Source of the DNA: Clytia hemisphaerica | Taxonomy: Eukaryota; Cnidaria; Hydrozoa; Leptothecata; Clytiidae | Direction of reading: 5' to 3' | DNA length: 64,000 nucleotides | NCBI GenBank assembly: GCA_902728285.1 | Contig: CACVBU010000292.1 | Coordinates: 3,104,770 to 3,168,769, forward strand | Shown here: positions 34,701 through 46,448 of the stretch, one piece after another | How positions within the stretch are numbered: position 1 is the first letter of the stretch | How the letters are laid out: each line of letters opens with the position of its first letter | Notes under the pieces: generated by a model | Databases searched by the model: none | Told to the model about the DNA's origin: nothing | What the model saw: only the letters and a program-made list of their open reading frames with translations | Program-made: the position numbers and the translations under genes

Positions 34701-34984
34701 CCCCCCCCCCCCCCGGAGCATCCGTACCCCTTTTTGCCAATATCCCCCCATGTATATCTCGAGGAAAGTGTATTGGAACTTTGTATGATTCAAAGACAGA
34801 TTTTGGATGAAAATTGTATCAAAAGTATCAAAAGATTAAAGGACAACAACAAGATCTGCTATTTAAAAAGATAAATTTCTCGTCCTCGTGCTTGAAAAAT
34901 CAATATTTTTGATTAGGTCTGAAATATTTTTGATCAGGTCTGAAATATTTTTGATCCCTGTGGATAGATTAGTTTAGAAAAGAA

Positions 34985-35075
34985 AAAAAAATACGTGTGG
35001 GGGAATCGAACCCTGGACCACCTGACCTTGAATCTGATGCTCTACCGACTTAGCTAGTCAGTCATGATTTTTCGG
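34985..35075 (-). pseudogene. tRNA-like relic
   Basis: The minus strand shows A box TAGCTAAGTCGGTAGAGCA and B box GGTTCGATTCC with normal spacing and a seven-base loop TTCAAGG that would give a CAA anticodon. The acceptor and outer T-stem pairs do not form, so it is probably a pseudo-tRNA or SINE head. Confidence 0.5.
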
Positions 35076-35330
35076 TGAGAGCAAATGATTTTATATTACC
35101 ATAAAAAGTAATAAAAAATGACGTAATGTAATTGCGTAAAACATTTTCATTCGCGCATACAAACAATAGGCAGGATTTTCATTGTTATTTTGTCGATACT
35201 GGCGTAATCATTTGAGAGTATTCCGATCAGAATAACAACTAATACTGAAAGTATTCATTTACTCATATTGAGTTCTTTTTTACTCGTACATAATTATCAG
35301 AGAAGCAAAAATACAAAAGCCTTACGAGAG

Positions 35331-35766
35331 AGCGTCCCACTACCGTCCCACCTTAGCGTCCCACTACAGTCCCACCTGAGCGTCCCACTACCGTCCCACC
35401 TTAGCGTCCCACTACCGTCCCACCTTAGCGTCCCACTACCGTCCCACTCTAGCGTCCCACTACCGTCCCACCTTAGCGTCCCACTACCGTCCCACCTTAG
35501 CGTCCCACTACCGTCCCACCTTAGCGTCCCACTACCGTCCCACCTTAGCGTCCCACTACCGTCCCACTTTAGCGTCCCACTACCGTCCCACCTTAGCGTC
35601 CCACTACCGTCCCACCTTAGCGTCCACTACCGTCCCACTTTAGCGTCCCACTACCGTCCCACCTTAGCGTCCCACTACCGTCCCACCTTAGCGTCCCACT
35701 ACCGTCCCACCTGAGCGTCCCACTCGAGCGTCCCACCTGAGCGTCCCACCGTCCCACGTCCCACTT
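35331..35766 (-). repeat. 24-bp G-rich minisatellite, array 2 (inverted)
   Basis: Complement of array 1: about 18 units of GCGTCCCACTACCGTCCCAC plus CTTA. The right edge (CCCACTTCTCCAGTATG, 35760-35776) is the mirror of array 1's left edge. One unit lacks a C (near 35623). The 148-codon frame across it is not a gene. Confidence 0.9.
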
Positions 35767-36409
35767 CTCCAGTATGCCCTCTGGACTGTCCTTTCGTTTG
35801 TTTATTTTTTTTGCAAAAAATTCCAATGACGTTTCAAAATGTCAACATTCGAAATTGATTGTTCGAAATATTTAGACCCCATTTAGACTTAAGAAAAGTA
35901 CAAGATATTTTTTCTTCTTCTCAGTATTTCTATGAGAACACAGATGAACTCTTAAAGCATCATATCAGTAAACATGGACCCATTTTCTCTCAGAACAAAG
36001 AGTAATTTTTAAAGGCTCAAAATAATGTGGAAATTTTTGATGAATCAAAATACTTACTAGATGTAGACTTGGCTTAAAACATTCGAATGTGAAATTATTC
36101 ATAAAACAAAAATTTGAGTTCAGAGTTGTAAACAAACAAAATGTTTGTGTCTGCAAGATGGCTAGAGTAGGAAGTTTACAGTGAATGAACCAGCTAAAGA
36201 ATGTTGACAAGATCAGTGAATCAAAAGTTTTCTGTTCTTTTTTAACCTAAGTTTTCGGTTTGATTATTTCTGTTTCAAATTACATCTTTATTGCTTACAA
36301 GGTTTCCTCCACAAAGAAGGTAAGTCTTGTGGACAATCAAGAACTTTTGAGTTGCTATCGTAAGTTTTGAATCTCTCTTTATACTCCATTCTCTTTTTAA
36401 AGACAAATG
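35767..36409. other. Gene-free stretch
   Basis: AT-rich; nothing recognised. Confidence 0.35.
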
Positions 36410-37365
36410 GAATTGAATTTGCTTAAATTCGATCCACGAGCCGAATATTCGCTCCATTAGCCGAATTTCGCTCCCATTTAGCCAAAGAAATTCGCTCCAT
36501 TTAGCCGAATAAATTCGCTCCATTTAGCCGAAATTCGCTCCATTAGCCGAATAAATTCGCTCCTTTAGCCCAATTCATTTTATTGTCCAGACGATGTCAA
36601 TCGAACGAATCGAACGCCGAATCAATTGAACGCAATCGAACGCAATCGAATGATTGAAATTCGATTGCCGAACGCAATCGAATGCCAATCGAATATTACC
36701 GCGATTTTCTCGATTGATTCGATTGCGTTCGATTAGTGCCTGGATTCGATTGATTCGATTGATTCAACTACGTTCGGTTGGCTTATGCATTCGACTGGTT
36801 CGACTAATCGATTCTGTTGATTAACATTGATTCTCGTTCAACATTTGAAGAGTTAAACGAGATGATAATATGAATCATTTAAGCCTGGATTCTAGAAAAT
36901 GCAGATCATGCAGGCCCACATGTTTACTGCAGGTTGTGTGTCAAAGCCCGTTCGTTGCGTTGATTTATCTATCGTATCGCGATACTTAACCTCCCTAATA
37001 AGAGGCGCTCGAAATTGAAAGGAATTGAGGTAAATTGGAATCTAATTTAATCGACCACCCGTCGAATGCAGTCGAACGTAATCGAACATCAATCGAACAT
37101 CAATCGAACGTAATCGAATATCAATCGAACGTAATCGAATATCAATCGAATCAATCGAATTTTACCCAGAATTTTACGTTCGATTGATATTCGATTGCGT
37201 TCGGCAATCGAATCGCAATCATTCGATTGCGTTCGATTGGAATTTTCGTTCGATTCCGTTCGATTGACATCGTCTGGTATTGTTGGACCGAATTTTTAGG
37301 TTGATAAAGCCGAATATTTCGGTTAAATTCGGCTAATGGAGCGAATTTATTTTTGAGAAGATCCC
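36410..37365. repeat. TTCGGCTAA/TTAGCCGAA repeat element, interrupted
   Basis: 36420-36580 carries repeats of ATTCGCTCCATTTAGCCGAA and 37284-37365 the inverted form (TTCGGCTAATGGAGCGAA). The middle is a 691-bp insertion. It is the same family as 29820-30003. Confidence 0.65.
36587..37277. mobile_element. 691-bp foldback element built of ATCGAACG words
   Basis: Termini CCAGACGATGTCAATCGAACG (left) and its complement (right) are flanked by TATTGT at 36581-36586 and 37278-37283. The outer thirds are dense in AATCGAACGC and its complement GCGTTCGATT. No coding capacity. Confidence 0.82.
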
Positions 37366-37853
37366 TAAGGGGCACCAAAAATTTGCTGTTAAATCTTTGA
37401 AATTGGACTTCGTGCTTCTTAAACTGCGCACTGATATCAATTTTGGTGAAATGTTCAAATTTTTTTTGCTCGCTTTGCTCGCAATAACATTATGTTTTTT
37501 TTTATCTAGTTTTGCGCCTTATGAGCAATACACAATTCTCGCGATGCATAAAAGCATTGCAAGCCTCGTTCTCAAATATTATTGCCAGGGTAACTCAACA
37601 TTTGCACTTTTGTTTTAAGATTAATAGCTACCTTGGGAATACATTTTTGTAGATTTAATGTTAATATATTTGGTTTGAAAACGAGGCCTGCAATGCTTTT
37701 TATACATCTCGAGAAGAGTGTATTAGCTGACTGCAATTTAAAACATAAAAACCAAAAATGTTTGTTCAAAAAGTAATTCAAAATCCGTATTGGCTGCTTT
37801 AATAACCAGAATATACAAGAGTGAGTAACTACAGTAACTATCACTTGAAAAAG
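37366..37853. other. Gene-free stretch
   Basis: AT-rich; nothing recognised. Confidence 0.35.
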
Positions 37854-38530
37854 CAGGGGGGGGTCCATGTACAAAAAAGCGGCATGTATCATGGGGTGGG
37901 TGGGTGTTTTCAAAAAAAATTGCTGTTTAGTACTTGTGTACTATACATGGGGGTGTCAGGGTCAAATTTTTGATTTGCTGTTTAGTATACGTGTACTATA
38001 CAGGGGGTGTCAAGGTCAAATTTCGGATTTTCTGCTTAGTATTAGTGTACTAAAAAGCCAAAATGAAATCAAATTGTGATTTATTTTAGATTTTTGTCGA
38101 AAATTTTTTTAAATTCTCAATTGTTTTTGTCAATTTTAAAGAAAATTTTTCGAAAACTTTTTTATGGGAAGAATAAAAAACTTACCCCAAAGTTTCAAGT
38201 TTTTTGGCTTAAAATTTTTATTTTATGAAGGGGTGTAGGGGTATATTTGGTAGTTTTCTGGATAGTATATTGTACTATGTAAGGGGGGTGTTGGGGTATA
38301 TTTGGCAGTTTGCTTGATAGTATATTGTATTATACAGGGGGTGTCAGGGTGTATTTGGGAGTTTGCTGGATAGTATATTGTAAAATATAGGGGGTGTTGG
38401 GGTGTTTTTGGGAGTTTGCTGAATAGCATTTTGTACATTTTGTACTATAGGGGTGGGTGGGTGTTTAAAATCGAAATTTGCTACAAAGTACTGATACATG
38501 CCGCTGTTTTGTACATGGACCCCCCCCCTG
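37854..38530. mobile_element. 677-bp MITE with CAGGGGGGG termini
   Basis: Inverted ends CAGGGGGGGGGTCCATGTAC...GGCATGTATCA and the complement are flanked by GAAAAAG at 37847-37853 and 38531-38537. Subterminal tandem blocks repeat GGGGTGT, TTGCT-GATAGTATA-TGTACTAT. No transposase. Confidence 0.83.
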
Positions 38531-38537
38531 GAAAAAG

Positions 38538-39705
38538 CTTTGTCGCCTGAGAATACCATTAACAAGTGATTTATTCTTATGTGATCGTCTATGCAAATCC
38601 TTCTGGTTAACATCAACTTGGCTCGTTCTCTGTACCAAAGCAACGAAAGCTTTGGACCTTATTTTTACGTCAATTTTTTTTACATAACTAGCTCAGGTCC
38701 GAGAGAAATGCTATTTCCTTTTTTATAAAAAGTCCTGGAAAAGTTGAAAAAAATCCTGGAAAAGTCCTTGAAAAGTCCTGGAATTTGACTTGATTTTCGG
38801 AGCGGCCACCCTGTAACTTGTGAGTCTATTGAAAACATGAGGAAAAAGAAAACATTTACAGTATGAACACAAAATTGTACAAGATCTTATCTCTCCAATC
38901 TTCTGTGAAATATATTGAGACTTCCGGTTGTTTTGACGTTTTTCAAGATTTAAAGTTCGAGCGAAAAAGGCGATTTTAGGCTATCTCTTTAATTTAATCG
39001 AATATTTCAATTTGAGAGGGGTTGACAGACTTCCAGGCTATATTCTGAGCCTTACTGGACCATTTTTGAACTTTTGGATCCTTGGATCCTCAGATCCTAA
39101 GGTCCTAAGTCCTAAGTCTAGCGTTAAAACTCAGAGTTAAAACTCTAAACTTCAAACCTACTTTAGAGCACTTATAAATCGATTGTGGTTTTAAAACTTC
39201 CTGGGGAATTTCCCATTTGTCTCATATATTTCGAGAAAGATTGTCGCTTACCAGACCTCTTATATTGAACGCGGTCTCGTATTTTACGTGTAAAATATGA
39301 AATAAGGGATTTATCGCTTCTCTCTTAGCTAATCAGATTGCTTATATTTTTCAAGTTGACGATAACACGCGAAAGTACAAAAGATTTTTGTCATACCTCT
39401 TGTGACATGAATACAATAATTAGGTATGATCTGGCTGTTCTCACACTATAAAAAAGTGAGTCACAGCCATCCTGGCTAATTATAAGGTTACCCAAAGGTA
39501 TGTGCACTTTGCACTTTCTTTTTGCAACCTTTCTTAGCACCCATCTATGCTATATTAAAAAGTTATGCACTGTTTGAAAGATAATTTTTAGCAAAATAAA
39601 ATTTTACTTGCTTAAATTATTTTGAAAAATTGAAAAATGAAGAGGAAAAAAATATTTCTATTTCTATTGAGCCAAAAATATCGTACAGTTCATACTATAT
39701 ATCAT
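38538..39705. other. Gene-free stretch
   Basis: Holds short local repeats (AAGTCCTGGAAAAGT at 38725-38785; GATCCT/CTAAGTC words at 39079-39120). No gene. Confidence 0.35.
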
Positions 39706-41778
39706 GAGGCACATAATCTTCGAGTTATATGATCGAGTTATATGGCTTCGAGTTATGAAATCTTCGAGTTAAGGCCCGTAACTCGAAATAAAAATGAAGC
39801 ATTTTTATTTCGAGTTAATTTTTTAACTCGGTTTATTTATTGACCATTTTCCTCTCGAGTTATATAACTCGGATTTTTTATTCCAAATAATTTCATCGAG
39901 TTATATTCCCCGTTTTAACTCGAGAGAAAAATTATGATTTTTTCCATCGAGTTAAAATGTTGTTTTTAACTCGAAATTAAAATGGCAAATTTTTTCATCG
40001 AGTTATATAACGTATTTTAACTCGAAAGAAAAAAGGCAAATTTTTCCATCGAGTTAATAATGACAGGCTCTTTTGTCGTCGATTTCCACACATTGTGGAT
40101 GGGCTATAGCTTTCTTATAATAGTAGAGTCAAATAAATATATAGAATAATCACACCAAGCATGTCTATTTTTTATTTGTCAATCACCTCATGGACAAAAA
40201 CTAGACTACACTGTAAGGTTATTCGACGAAAAATGCACTGTAAGGGTGTATTTTTCGGGAAAACCACTGCGATTTTTAGCCCGCACATACCGTCAGTCCA
40301 AAATTCGACTACACCCCCTGGGCTCTTAGAGAGACTGCCTTTCGAAGATTCTGCCCATTTTTGGACTTTTTCTCACCCTAAGAGAAGAGAGACTATTTCC
40401 TCCCTCAAAATTTCAGCCAGAATTTTCATAAATTTTGGTCTAAGATTCAAGAATTTATGACCCTTTGAGGGAGTCGGTTTTTTTATTTCGGTAAATTTGG
40501 AACCCTTACAGAGACTCAATTGTTTGTTAATGGTTTTTGTACTCCTTTGAGGAACTTTCGAGGGCGTCTGAAAAGAACCCTTATTATGGCTCGCACATAC
40601 CCGGCATCCATTTTGCCTAAGTGGGGGTACTTAGGCTTTAACGGTTCTAGAACCACCAGAATGCAGAAAGCATAGTCGATTGATAAGGTTTTGGGCATTT
40701 TTTGATGACGCCACTTTTTAATACAAATTCCTGTAATAGTAGGGGGAATTTTGTTCGATTTTTTGAAATCGCTCGATTGTTTTGTTAGAATCACTTGTTA
40801 TACATTTTTGGAAACTTCAACCTTAGAGAAATCGAAATTACGATGTTTCCAATTTTTTTTCGGACACTTTGGTGTGATTTTCGGACAAATATGACGGTCT
40901 CAGGCAAACATCATAGGGTTAAAAATTAATGAAAATTTTAGCTTGAGAAAACGGAGACCTGTTGTATATTTTTGGAAAGCTCTCAAAAAATTAGGATTAG
41001 AAATATATTGCAAGTATAGGTGATTTCAGTACCTAACTCGAGATATTGAGCTTCAAAAAGCGCAAAAACTGGACAAAACAACTGTTTCTGGCTGAAAAAC
41101 ACGGTTTTCAAGGGTATGTATAACAAGTGTTTTGACCAAAACAATCGAGCGATTTTACAAAATGCCCTCTACTATAAATAAGATTTTCAAAAAGTTCTCG
41201 AAAGGCAATTCTGACTATTTTATGACGAAAAGTAAATGACGAAACTGGGGTCAATTGTAAAACTTCGTCGTTTAGAACCCCTAAAATGGCTGAAAAAATG
41301 GCCAAAAATCTGCAACATTGCTTGATTACTCAGCAAAAATTCATTTGCTTCCATGGTTTTAAACGGCTGAAATTGTTATTTGAAAAGTCAATTTTGCCAT
41401 CCGACATGTACCTGACTGACAGACACAACTAACCCTATTTACGTAACTCGAAACCAATATTGTAATATTTTGAGTTCGAGTTATATAACTCGAGATCATT
41501 TTGATGGCATTTTAATTTCGAGTTATATAACTCGAAATCATTTTGACGAAATTTTCATTTCGAGTTATTTAACTTGAGATCAAAATGCTGTATAAATGAT
41601 TTCGAGTTATTTTCCTTGATTTAACTCGAGACGAAAATGGTCAATAAAAAAACCGAGTTAAAAAATTAACTCGAAATAAAAATGCTTCATTTTTATTTCG
41701 AGTTACGGGCCTTAACTCGAAGATTTCTTAACTCGAAGCCATATAACTCGATCATATAACTCGAAGATTATGTGCCTC
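39706..41778. mobile_element. Foldback element B1 with TTCGAGTTA arms
   Basis: Ends GAGGCACATAATCTTCGAG (39706) and the complement (41778). Arms 39706-40055 and 41435-41778 have the TTCGAGTTA/TAACTCGAA ladder. The 1.4-kb interior contains no intact frame. Part of it (41105-41150) is an inverted copy of 40771-40810, and 40215-40330 is MITE-like debris. Interior words are shared with elements A and B2. Confidence 0.85.
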
Positions 41779-41816
41779 CATTTCTGCTATTCTTTTTTAA
41801 AAGTCTCTTTCTTTTT

Positions 41817-43057
41817 GAGGCACATAATCTTCGAGTTATATGATCGAGTTATATGGCTTCGAGTTATGAAATCTTCGAGTTAAGGCCCGTAACTCGAAAT
41901 AAAAATTAAGCATTTTTTTTTTCGAGTTATTTTTTAACTCGGTTTTTTTATTGACCATTTTCCTCTCGAGTTAAATCAAGGAAAATAACTCGAAATCATT
42001 TATACAGCATTTTGATTTCAAGTTAAATAACTCGAAATGAAAATTTCATCAAAATGATTTCGAGTTATATAACTCGAAATTAAAATGCTGTATAAATGAT
42101 CTCGAGTTATATAACTCGAACTCAAAATGTTACAATATTGGTTTCGAGTAACGTAAATAGGGTTAGTTGTGTCTGTCAGTTAGGTACATGTCCGATGGAA
42201 AAATTGACTTTTCAAATAACAATTTCAGCCGTTTAAAACCATGGAAGCAAATGAATTTTTGCTGAGTAATCAAGCATGTTGCAGATTTTTGGCCAATTTT
42301 TCAGCCATTTTAGGGGTTCTAAATGACGAAGTTTTACAATTGACTCCAGTTTCGTCATCTACTCTTCGTCATAAAATGAGGCACATAATCTTCGAGTTAT
42401 ATGATCGAGTTATATGGCTTCGAGTTATGAAATCTTCGAGTTAAGGCCCGTAACTCGAAATAAAAATGAAGCATTTTTATTTCGAGTTAATTTTTTAACT
42501 CGGTTTTTTTATTGACCATTTTCCTCTCGAGTTATATAACTCGGATTTTTTATTCCAAATAATTTCATCGAGTTATATTCCTCATTTTAACTCGAGAGAA
42601 AAATAATGATTTTTTCCATCGAGTTAAAATGCTTTCTGCATTCTGGTGGTTCTAGAACCGTTAAAGACAATCTGTGGAAATCGACGACAAAAGAGCCTGT
42701 CATCATTAACTCGATGGAAAAATTTGTCTTTTTCCTTTCGAGTTAAAATACGTTATATAACTCGATGAAAAAATTTGCCATTTTAATTTCGAGTTAAAAA
42801 CAACATTTTAACTCGATGTGAAAAATCATTATTTTTCTCTCGAGTTAAAACGAGAAATATAACTCGAAGAAATTATTTGGAATAAAAAATCCGAGTTATA
42901 TAACTCGAGAGGAAAATGGTCAATAAAAAAACCGAGTTAAAAAATTAACTCGAAATAAAAATGCTTCATTTTTATTTCGAGTTACGGGCCTTAACTCGAA
43001 GATTTCATAACTCGAATCCATATAACTCGATAATATAACTCGAAGATTATGTGCCTC
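41817..43057. mobile_element. Foldback elements B2/B3, composite
   Basis: Three arms are present: 41817-42165 (left type), 42378-42635 (left type) and 42707-43057 (right type). 42378-43057 alone forms a complete 680-bp element, so 41817-42377 looks like a truncated neighbour. The spacer 42166-42377 is the inverted counterpart of 41225-41435 in B1, and 42640-42700 (GCATTCTGGTGGTTCTAGAA) matches 40625-40660 of B1 inverted. Confidence 0.8.
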
Positions 43058-43223
43058 TTTCTTTTTCCTATAAAATTGCTATTATAACGATTGTTCTTTG
43101 TACTGTTTTGAACAGATCAGATTTTTTTTTCAAGAGAAATTTTTTTCTGCACGTGTGAGAGTTGTTGCAGAGAAACTTGTATATTTTTGAGCTCTGACTG
43201 CTCACTTGGCAGCTTGAGATAGC

Positions 43224-43373
43224 ATGGCAAACTCATGGTTCAATCTGAAATTTGTTGTAAAAGGAAAGACTAAGATTGATGAATTTGGGATTGTAAGACC
43301 CATTTTCCAAAAATGTTTAAAAGATGGAAAAGAGATTTCCGTTAGAAATGCAAAGAAAATGAAGAAAAAGTAA
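43224..43373 (+). CDS. Small ORF, 49 residues, unknown
   Basis: ATG at 43224 to TAA at 43371-43373. The peptide starts MANSWFNLKFVVKGKTKIDE and ends in KKMKKK. It is basic with a mixed composition unlike the surrounding repeats. No family is recognised. It may be chance or an exon of a lost gene. Confidence 0.25.
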   Translation: MANSWFNLKFVVKGKTKIDEFGIVRPIFQKCLKDGKEISVRNAKKMKKK

Positions 43374-43467
43374 CTCTTATTACTTATTACAGTAGAACAT
43401 TTGAACATTCTTAATAACAGGTTTTTGGAAAACGAAACTCTTTCACATGAGAAAATCCTTCACATGT

Positions 43468-43650
43468 CAGTCTTATACATTTATATTTTAGTCATATTTT
43501 ATCGATAGACTTTATTAATCACTATACTTCTTTTGTCTTCATTTACATTTATATTTTACAGTCTTATATACATTTATATTTTAGTTTATTTTTAGTCATA
43601 TTTTATCGATAGACTTTATTAATCACTTTACTTCTTTTGTCTTCATTTAA
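43468..43650. repeat. Direct duplication of about 85 bp
   Basis: TCTTATACATTTATATTTTAG and ATTTTATCGATAGACTTTATT with following bases occur at 43468-43545 and again at 43560-43650. Confidence 0.7.
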
Positions 43651-44689
43651 AATCGATAGGAAATTTCATAAAATTTTATTTTTTTATTTCCTCCGATTTT
43701 AGATTCTAAAAAAAAAAATAATAAAAAATAAAAAGGTCAATTTTATTTTTATTTTTTTTCCATCCTCCTCTCCAAAATTTTACCTCAAAAAGCCCGTAAA
43801 CCAGAAAATAAAAAAGTAGTTGCCTAAAATAGAGAAGTCAACAATATTTAAATGCAAATTTATGTCATTTCAAAGTCCTTTTTTTATTATTTCCTGAAGA
43901 TCAAAGAAAAACAAAAGATATAAGTCGGTCAGTATTTTGTTCATTAATATTGCGATGGAAAACGTGTTGCTATCAACAATAAAATTTTTAATTTGATAAA
44001 CTTTCTGCAAGTATCTTCCTAAGTATCTGAGTATCAAGTGTTGTATTTGTGAATCTTTAACATTTTTAAATATTTTCAAATATAATCTGAGTTATTTTTT
44101 GTTACCGTTGCTGTTTATTTATTGATATTTGCTTTTTGACGCTGCTGACCACTGTACCGGATTTATAGGACTGACACTTCTACCATATATACTATGTCAA
44201 CATCATCAAACATTGTTGTACCGACAACATTATCTGGAAATAGAGGAAGCAAGAGGGGTCTGGGAGCTTGCAATGGATGTGATAAGGAAGTATGCCAGTA
44301 GAAAAAAGCCAAAGTTTTGTGTTTGATATGAGATTGGTGGCTCCTTTGTCGCTAAGGTGACCATACCCACCGAGTGTGGAAATTTGGTCAACAGAGGAAG
44401 AATCAACACCAAAGGACATTAGGGATTGTTGAGACGCTGTTTATGTTCCACAGCTACGCCCATCATTTTTGTTGTGGTTTTCTTCCCACGGTGCGCCGTT
44501 CCGCCACTATTGCATTGTGTGATCCTCATCGTTACATTTTAGCGTTCCGGGCGCCCCGTCCTCCCGTATATTCTTCTTTCGTTTTGACTGTCTCCTTCGT
44601 TCGATAGTACTACATAGCTCAGCTCATTAAAAAATTATCTATATCTTCGCATATCTTCGCTGTTTTTCGTTATTTTTACTTTATCATGG
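43651..44689. other. Gene-free stretch
   Basis: A/T-run-rich to about 44100. Open frames between 44129 and 44607 have no recognisable content and may be degraded retroelement sequence leading into the next feature. Confidence 0.35.
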
Positions 44690-45747
44690 GTTTCCCGAGT
44701 GGTCGTACTACCTACATATTCACTGTTGTGGTTATTTTGTTTCGGTTCGGCACTCCTGTCAAGCGTAAGGCTGCTTCTAACCCAGCAGTCCCGACTACAG
44801 ACCATGAACAATCCTCTCGACAAACGCATTACGACCCGGCTGCTGTCGCCGCTCTCCCACCGCAATAACGCTCCCTAGAGCAGTGGTCAACTCTCCCTCT
44901 GGAGGCTCTTCGCAAGTATCACAAGTATCCACATCACTTCTTACCACCACGATGTCGACCTGGTCCTCTAACCCTGTCTCGTCCACGCCGCCCCCTTCTT
45001 CGTCGTCCATCCGTAACGAGATGCTAGCCGTTTTGTCAACCATGTTTCCACTCCAGCAACCACCCACGACGCCTCAACCCTTTGCTCCCTGACGTCGACA
45101 CCTCATCCACGGCTCCCTTACCCTTTCTACTTACCAACCAAACCTGCAAACACCGACTAACGTTAACCAGCTTCCTGCCATTCCAGCGACGGTTTTAGAG
45201 AAAATTAGCAAGGGTGAGTTTGTCAATTTTGATCTTCTCCTGCCTAACAATGTTCCATCAGAAACCCGCAACGCTTACTCTATTTCCCTTGATGATTCAG
45301 ACCCTTCGGCTGCCCCTAGGATCCTCCTTCACAATGGCAACCAAGAATTAAGGTCACCGATATCCACTCCTGGTTCTTGGCATGGTCACTGTTTTCCAGG
45401 CTTTCATCATATTTTATCCTCATCTTGCTGGCCAATTGGCCAAGTATCAAATCTACATCGCTAAAATTGCCAAACATTTCAATTTTCGTTCTTGGTATGC
45501 CTATGACCAGGCTTTTAGACTATTCATTGCTAATAATCCATCAGAAAGGTGGGACGTTACTAATATGGATGTATTTAACACTCGGGGCTGTTACATATAC
45601 GTTCACGAGTTTGGCCGTCGGGGCCGTTACATTTTACATTCGTATCATTCATTCCCCCGTCGGGCCGTGCCTGCCCGCCGGGGCTTAAGTTTGCCTCTAG
45701 CCTTAAGCATGATCAACATCCCCTTATTCATCCCAAATCCCGCCTAA
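44690..45747 (+). pseudogene. DIRS/Ngaro-like retroelement gag relic
   Basis: The plus strand, in changing frames, reads a Ser/Thr/Pro-rich leader (44883-45092), then LPAIPATVLEKISKGEFVNF and DLLLPNN (45170-45250), then YPHLAGQLAKYQIYIAKIAK, FRSWYAYDQAFRLFIA and NPSERWDVTNMDVFNT (45410-45580). This is the layout of the ORF1 product of tyrosine-recombinase retroelements in aquatic invertebrates: a short EFVxFxxLLP block, an all-helical core and a WYxYDxxFR block. Stops and at least two frameshifts (one near 45380) kill it. No reverse transcriptase, RNase H or recombinase part was seen. Confidence 0.6.
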
Positions 45748-46138
45748 CACACACCTCGTTTCGACTATCAAATTCAGAATATATTCATTTCGTTTCTACC
45801 ATACATTTACTTGTCCGTTTATTTCCTACACCGCTTTAAGAAGACGTCCGGCCGTAAGCGTGTGATGCAATTAATTCAGTGCTTCGGTTCACATGCAAGC
45901 ATCTACAAGCACCGATTAACCAGCCGGAATATGCTGTGTCTTTTCCAGCTGATGAAAAAAACAGTTTTACACCTGACAGAAACATAGCATCTGAAATGCT
46001 ACTCGTTCAAGATGCTGTTGAGAAAGGAGAGACTGTTTCTAAAATTTCCCCAAAATCCTACACAGTTAAACCCCAAGTCACATCAACTGCTGAAATGGGT
46101 TTTAGAATAACAAAAAAACTGAGAATGGAGAAGATATT
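45748..46138. other. Stretch without a recognised gene
   Basis: An 87-codon frame (45879-46142, plus) with ordinary composition is of unknown origin; no motif was found. Confidence 0.3.
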
Positions 46139-46321
46139 TTGAAATGTTGTGCCAATGAGTGCTCCAAGAAACTTGGTCGCACAAAACAGGTGAGATTCAT
46201 GGTAACCAATGGAAAAGTTCCCCCGAAATTTCTGTGCATAGATGACCACACTATAAAGCTCATGTACAATGATCCAAGAGAATTTATTTTTTGTGACGGC
46301 TCGGGGATGGGTCAATTATAG
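46139..46321 (+). pseudogene. Tx1-like LINE ORF1 fragment (second RRM-like part)
   Basis: Reads RFMVTNGKVPPKFLCIDD and IKLMYNDPREFIFCDGSGM. The same segment recurs, partly deleted, at 46938-47035. Nothing of the first half precedes it, so it is a short relic just upstream of the fuller copy. Confidence 0.65.
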
Positions 46322-46448
46322 CCTAAGAGACTGCCAGGGTAGCCGAGAAAAGGAACTCTGTTCCAAAGAAGCACTTGCACCTCAGAGAGGTAGTACGTCG
46401 AAAACACAAAAACAACTTCACCACAAGTGATTATTTACCAAGAACGGT

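Noticed and set aside
34985..35075. Functional tRNA-Leu (CAA)
   Set aside because: A and B boxes are present but acceptor and T stems do not pair; kept only as a tRNA-like relic.
35268..35714. 148-codon frame with perfect VPLPSHLS repeats
   Set aside because: The 24-bp minisatellite is a multiple of three, so it stays open by arithmetic. The inverted array at 30264-30726 does the same, and there is no start, stop or splice context.
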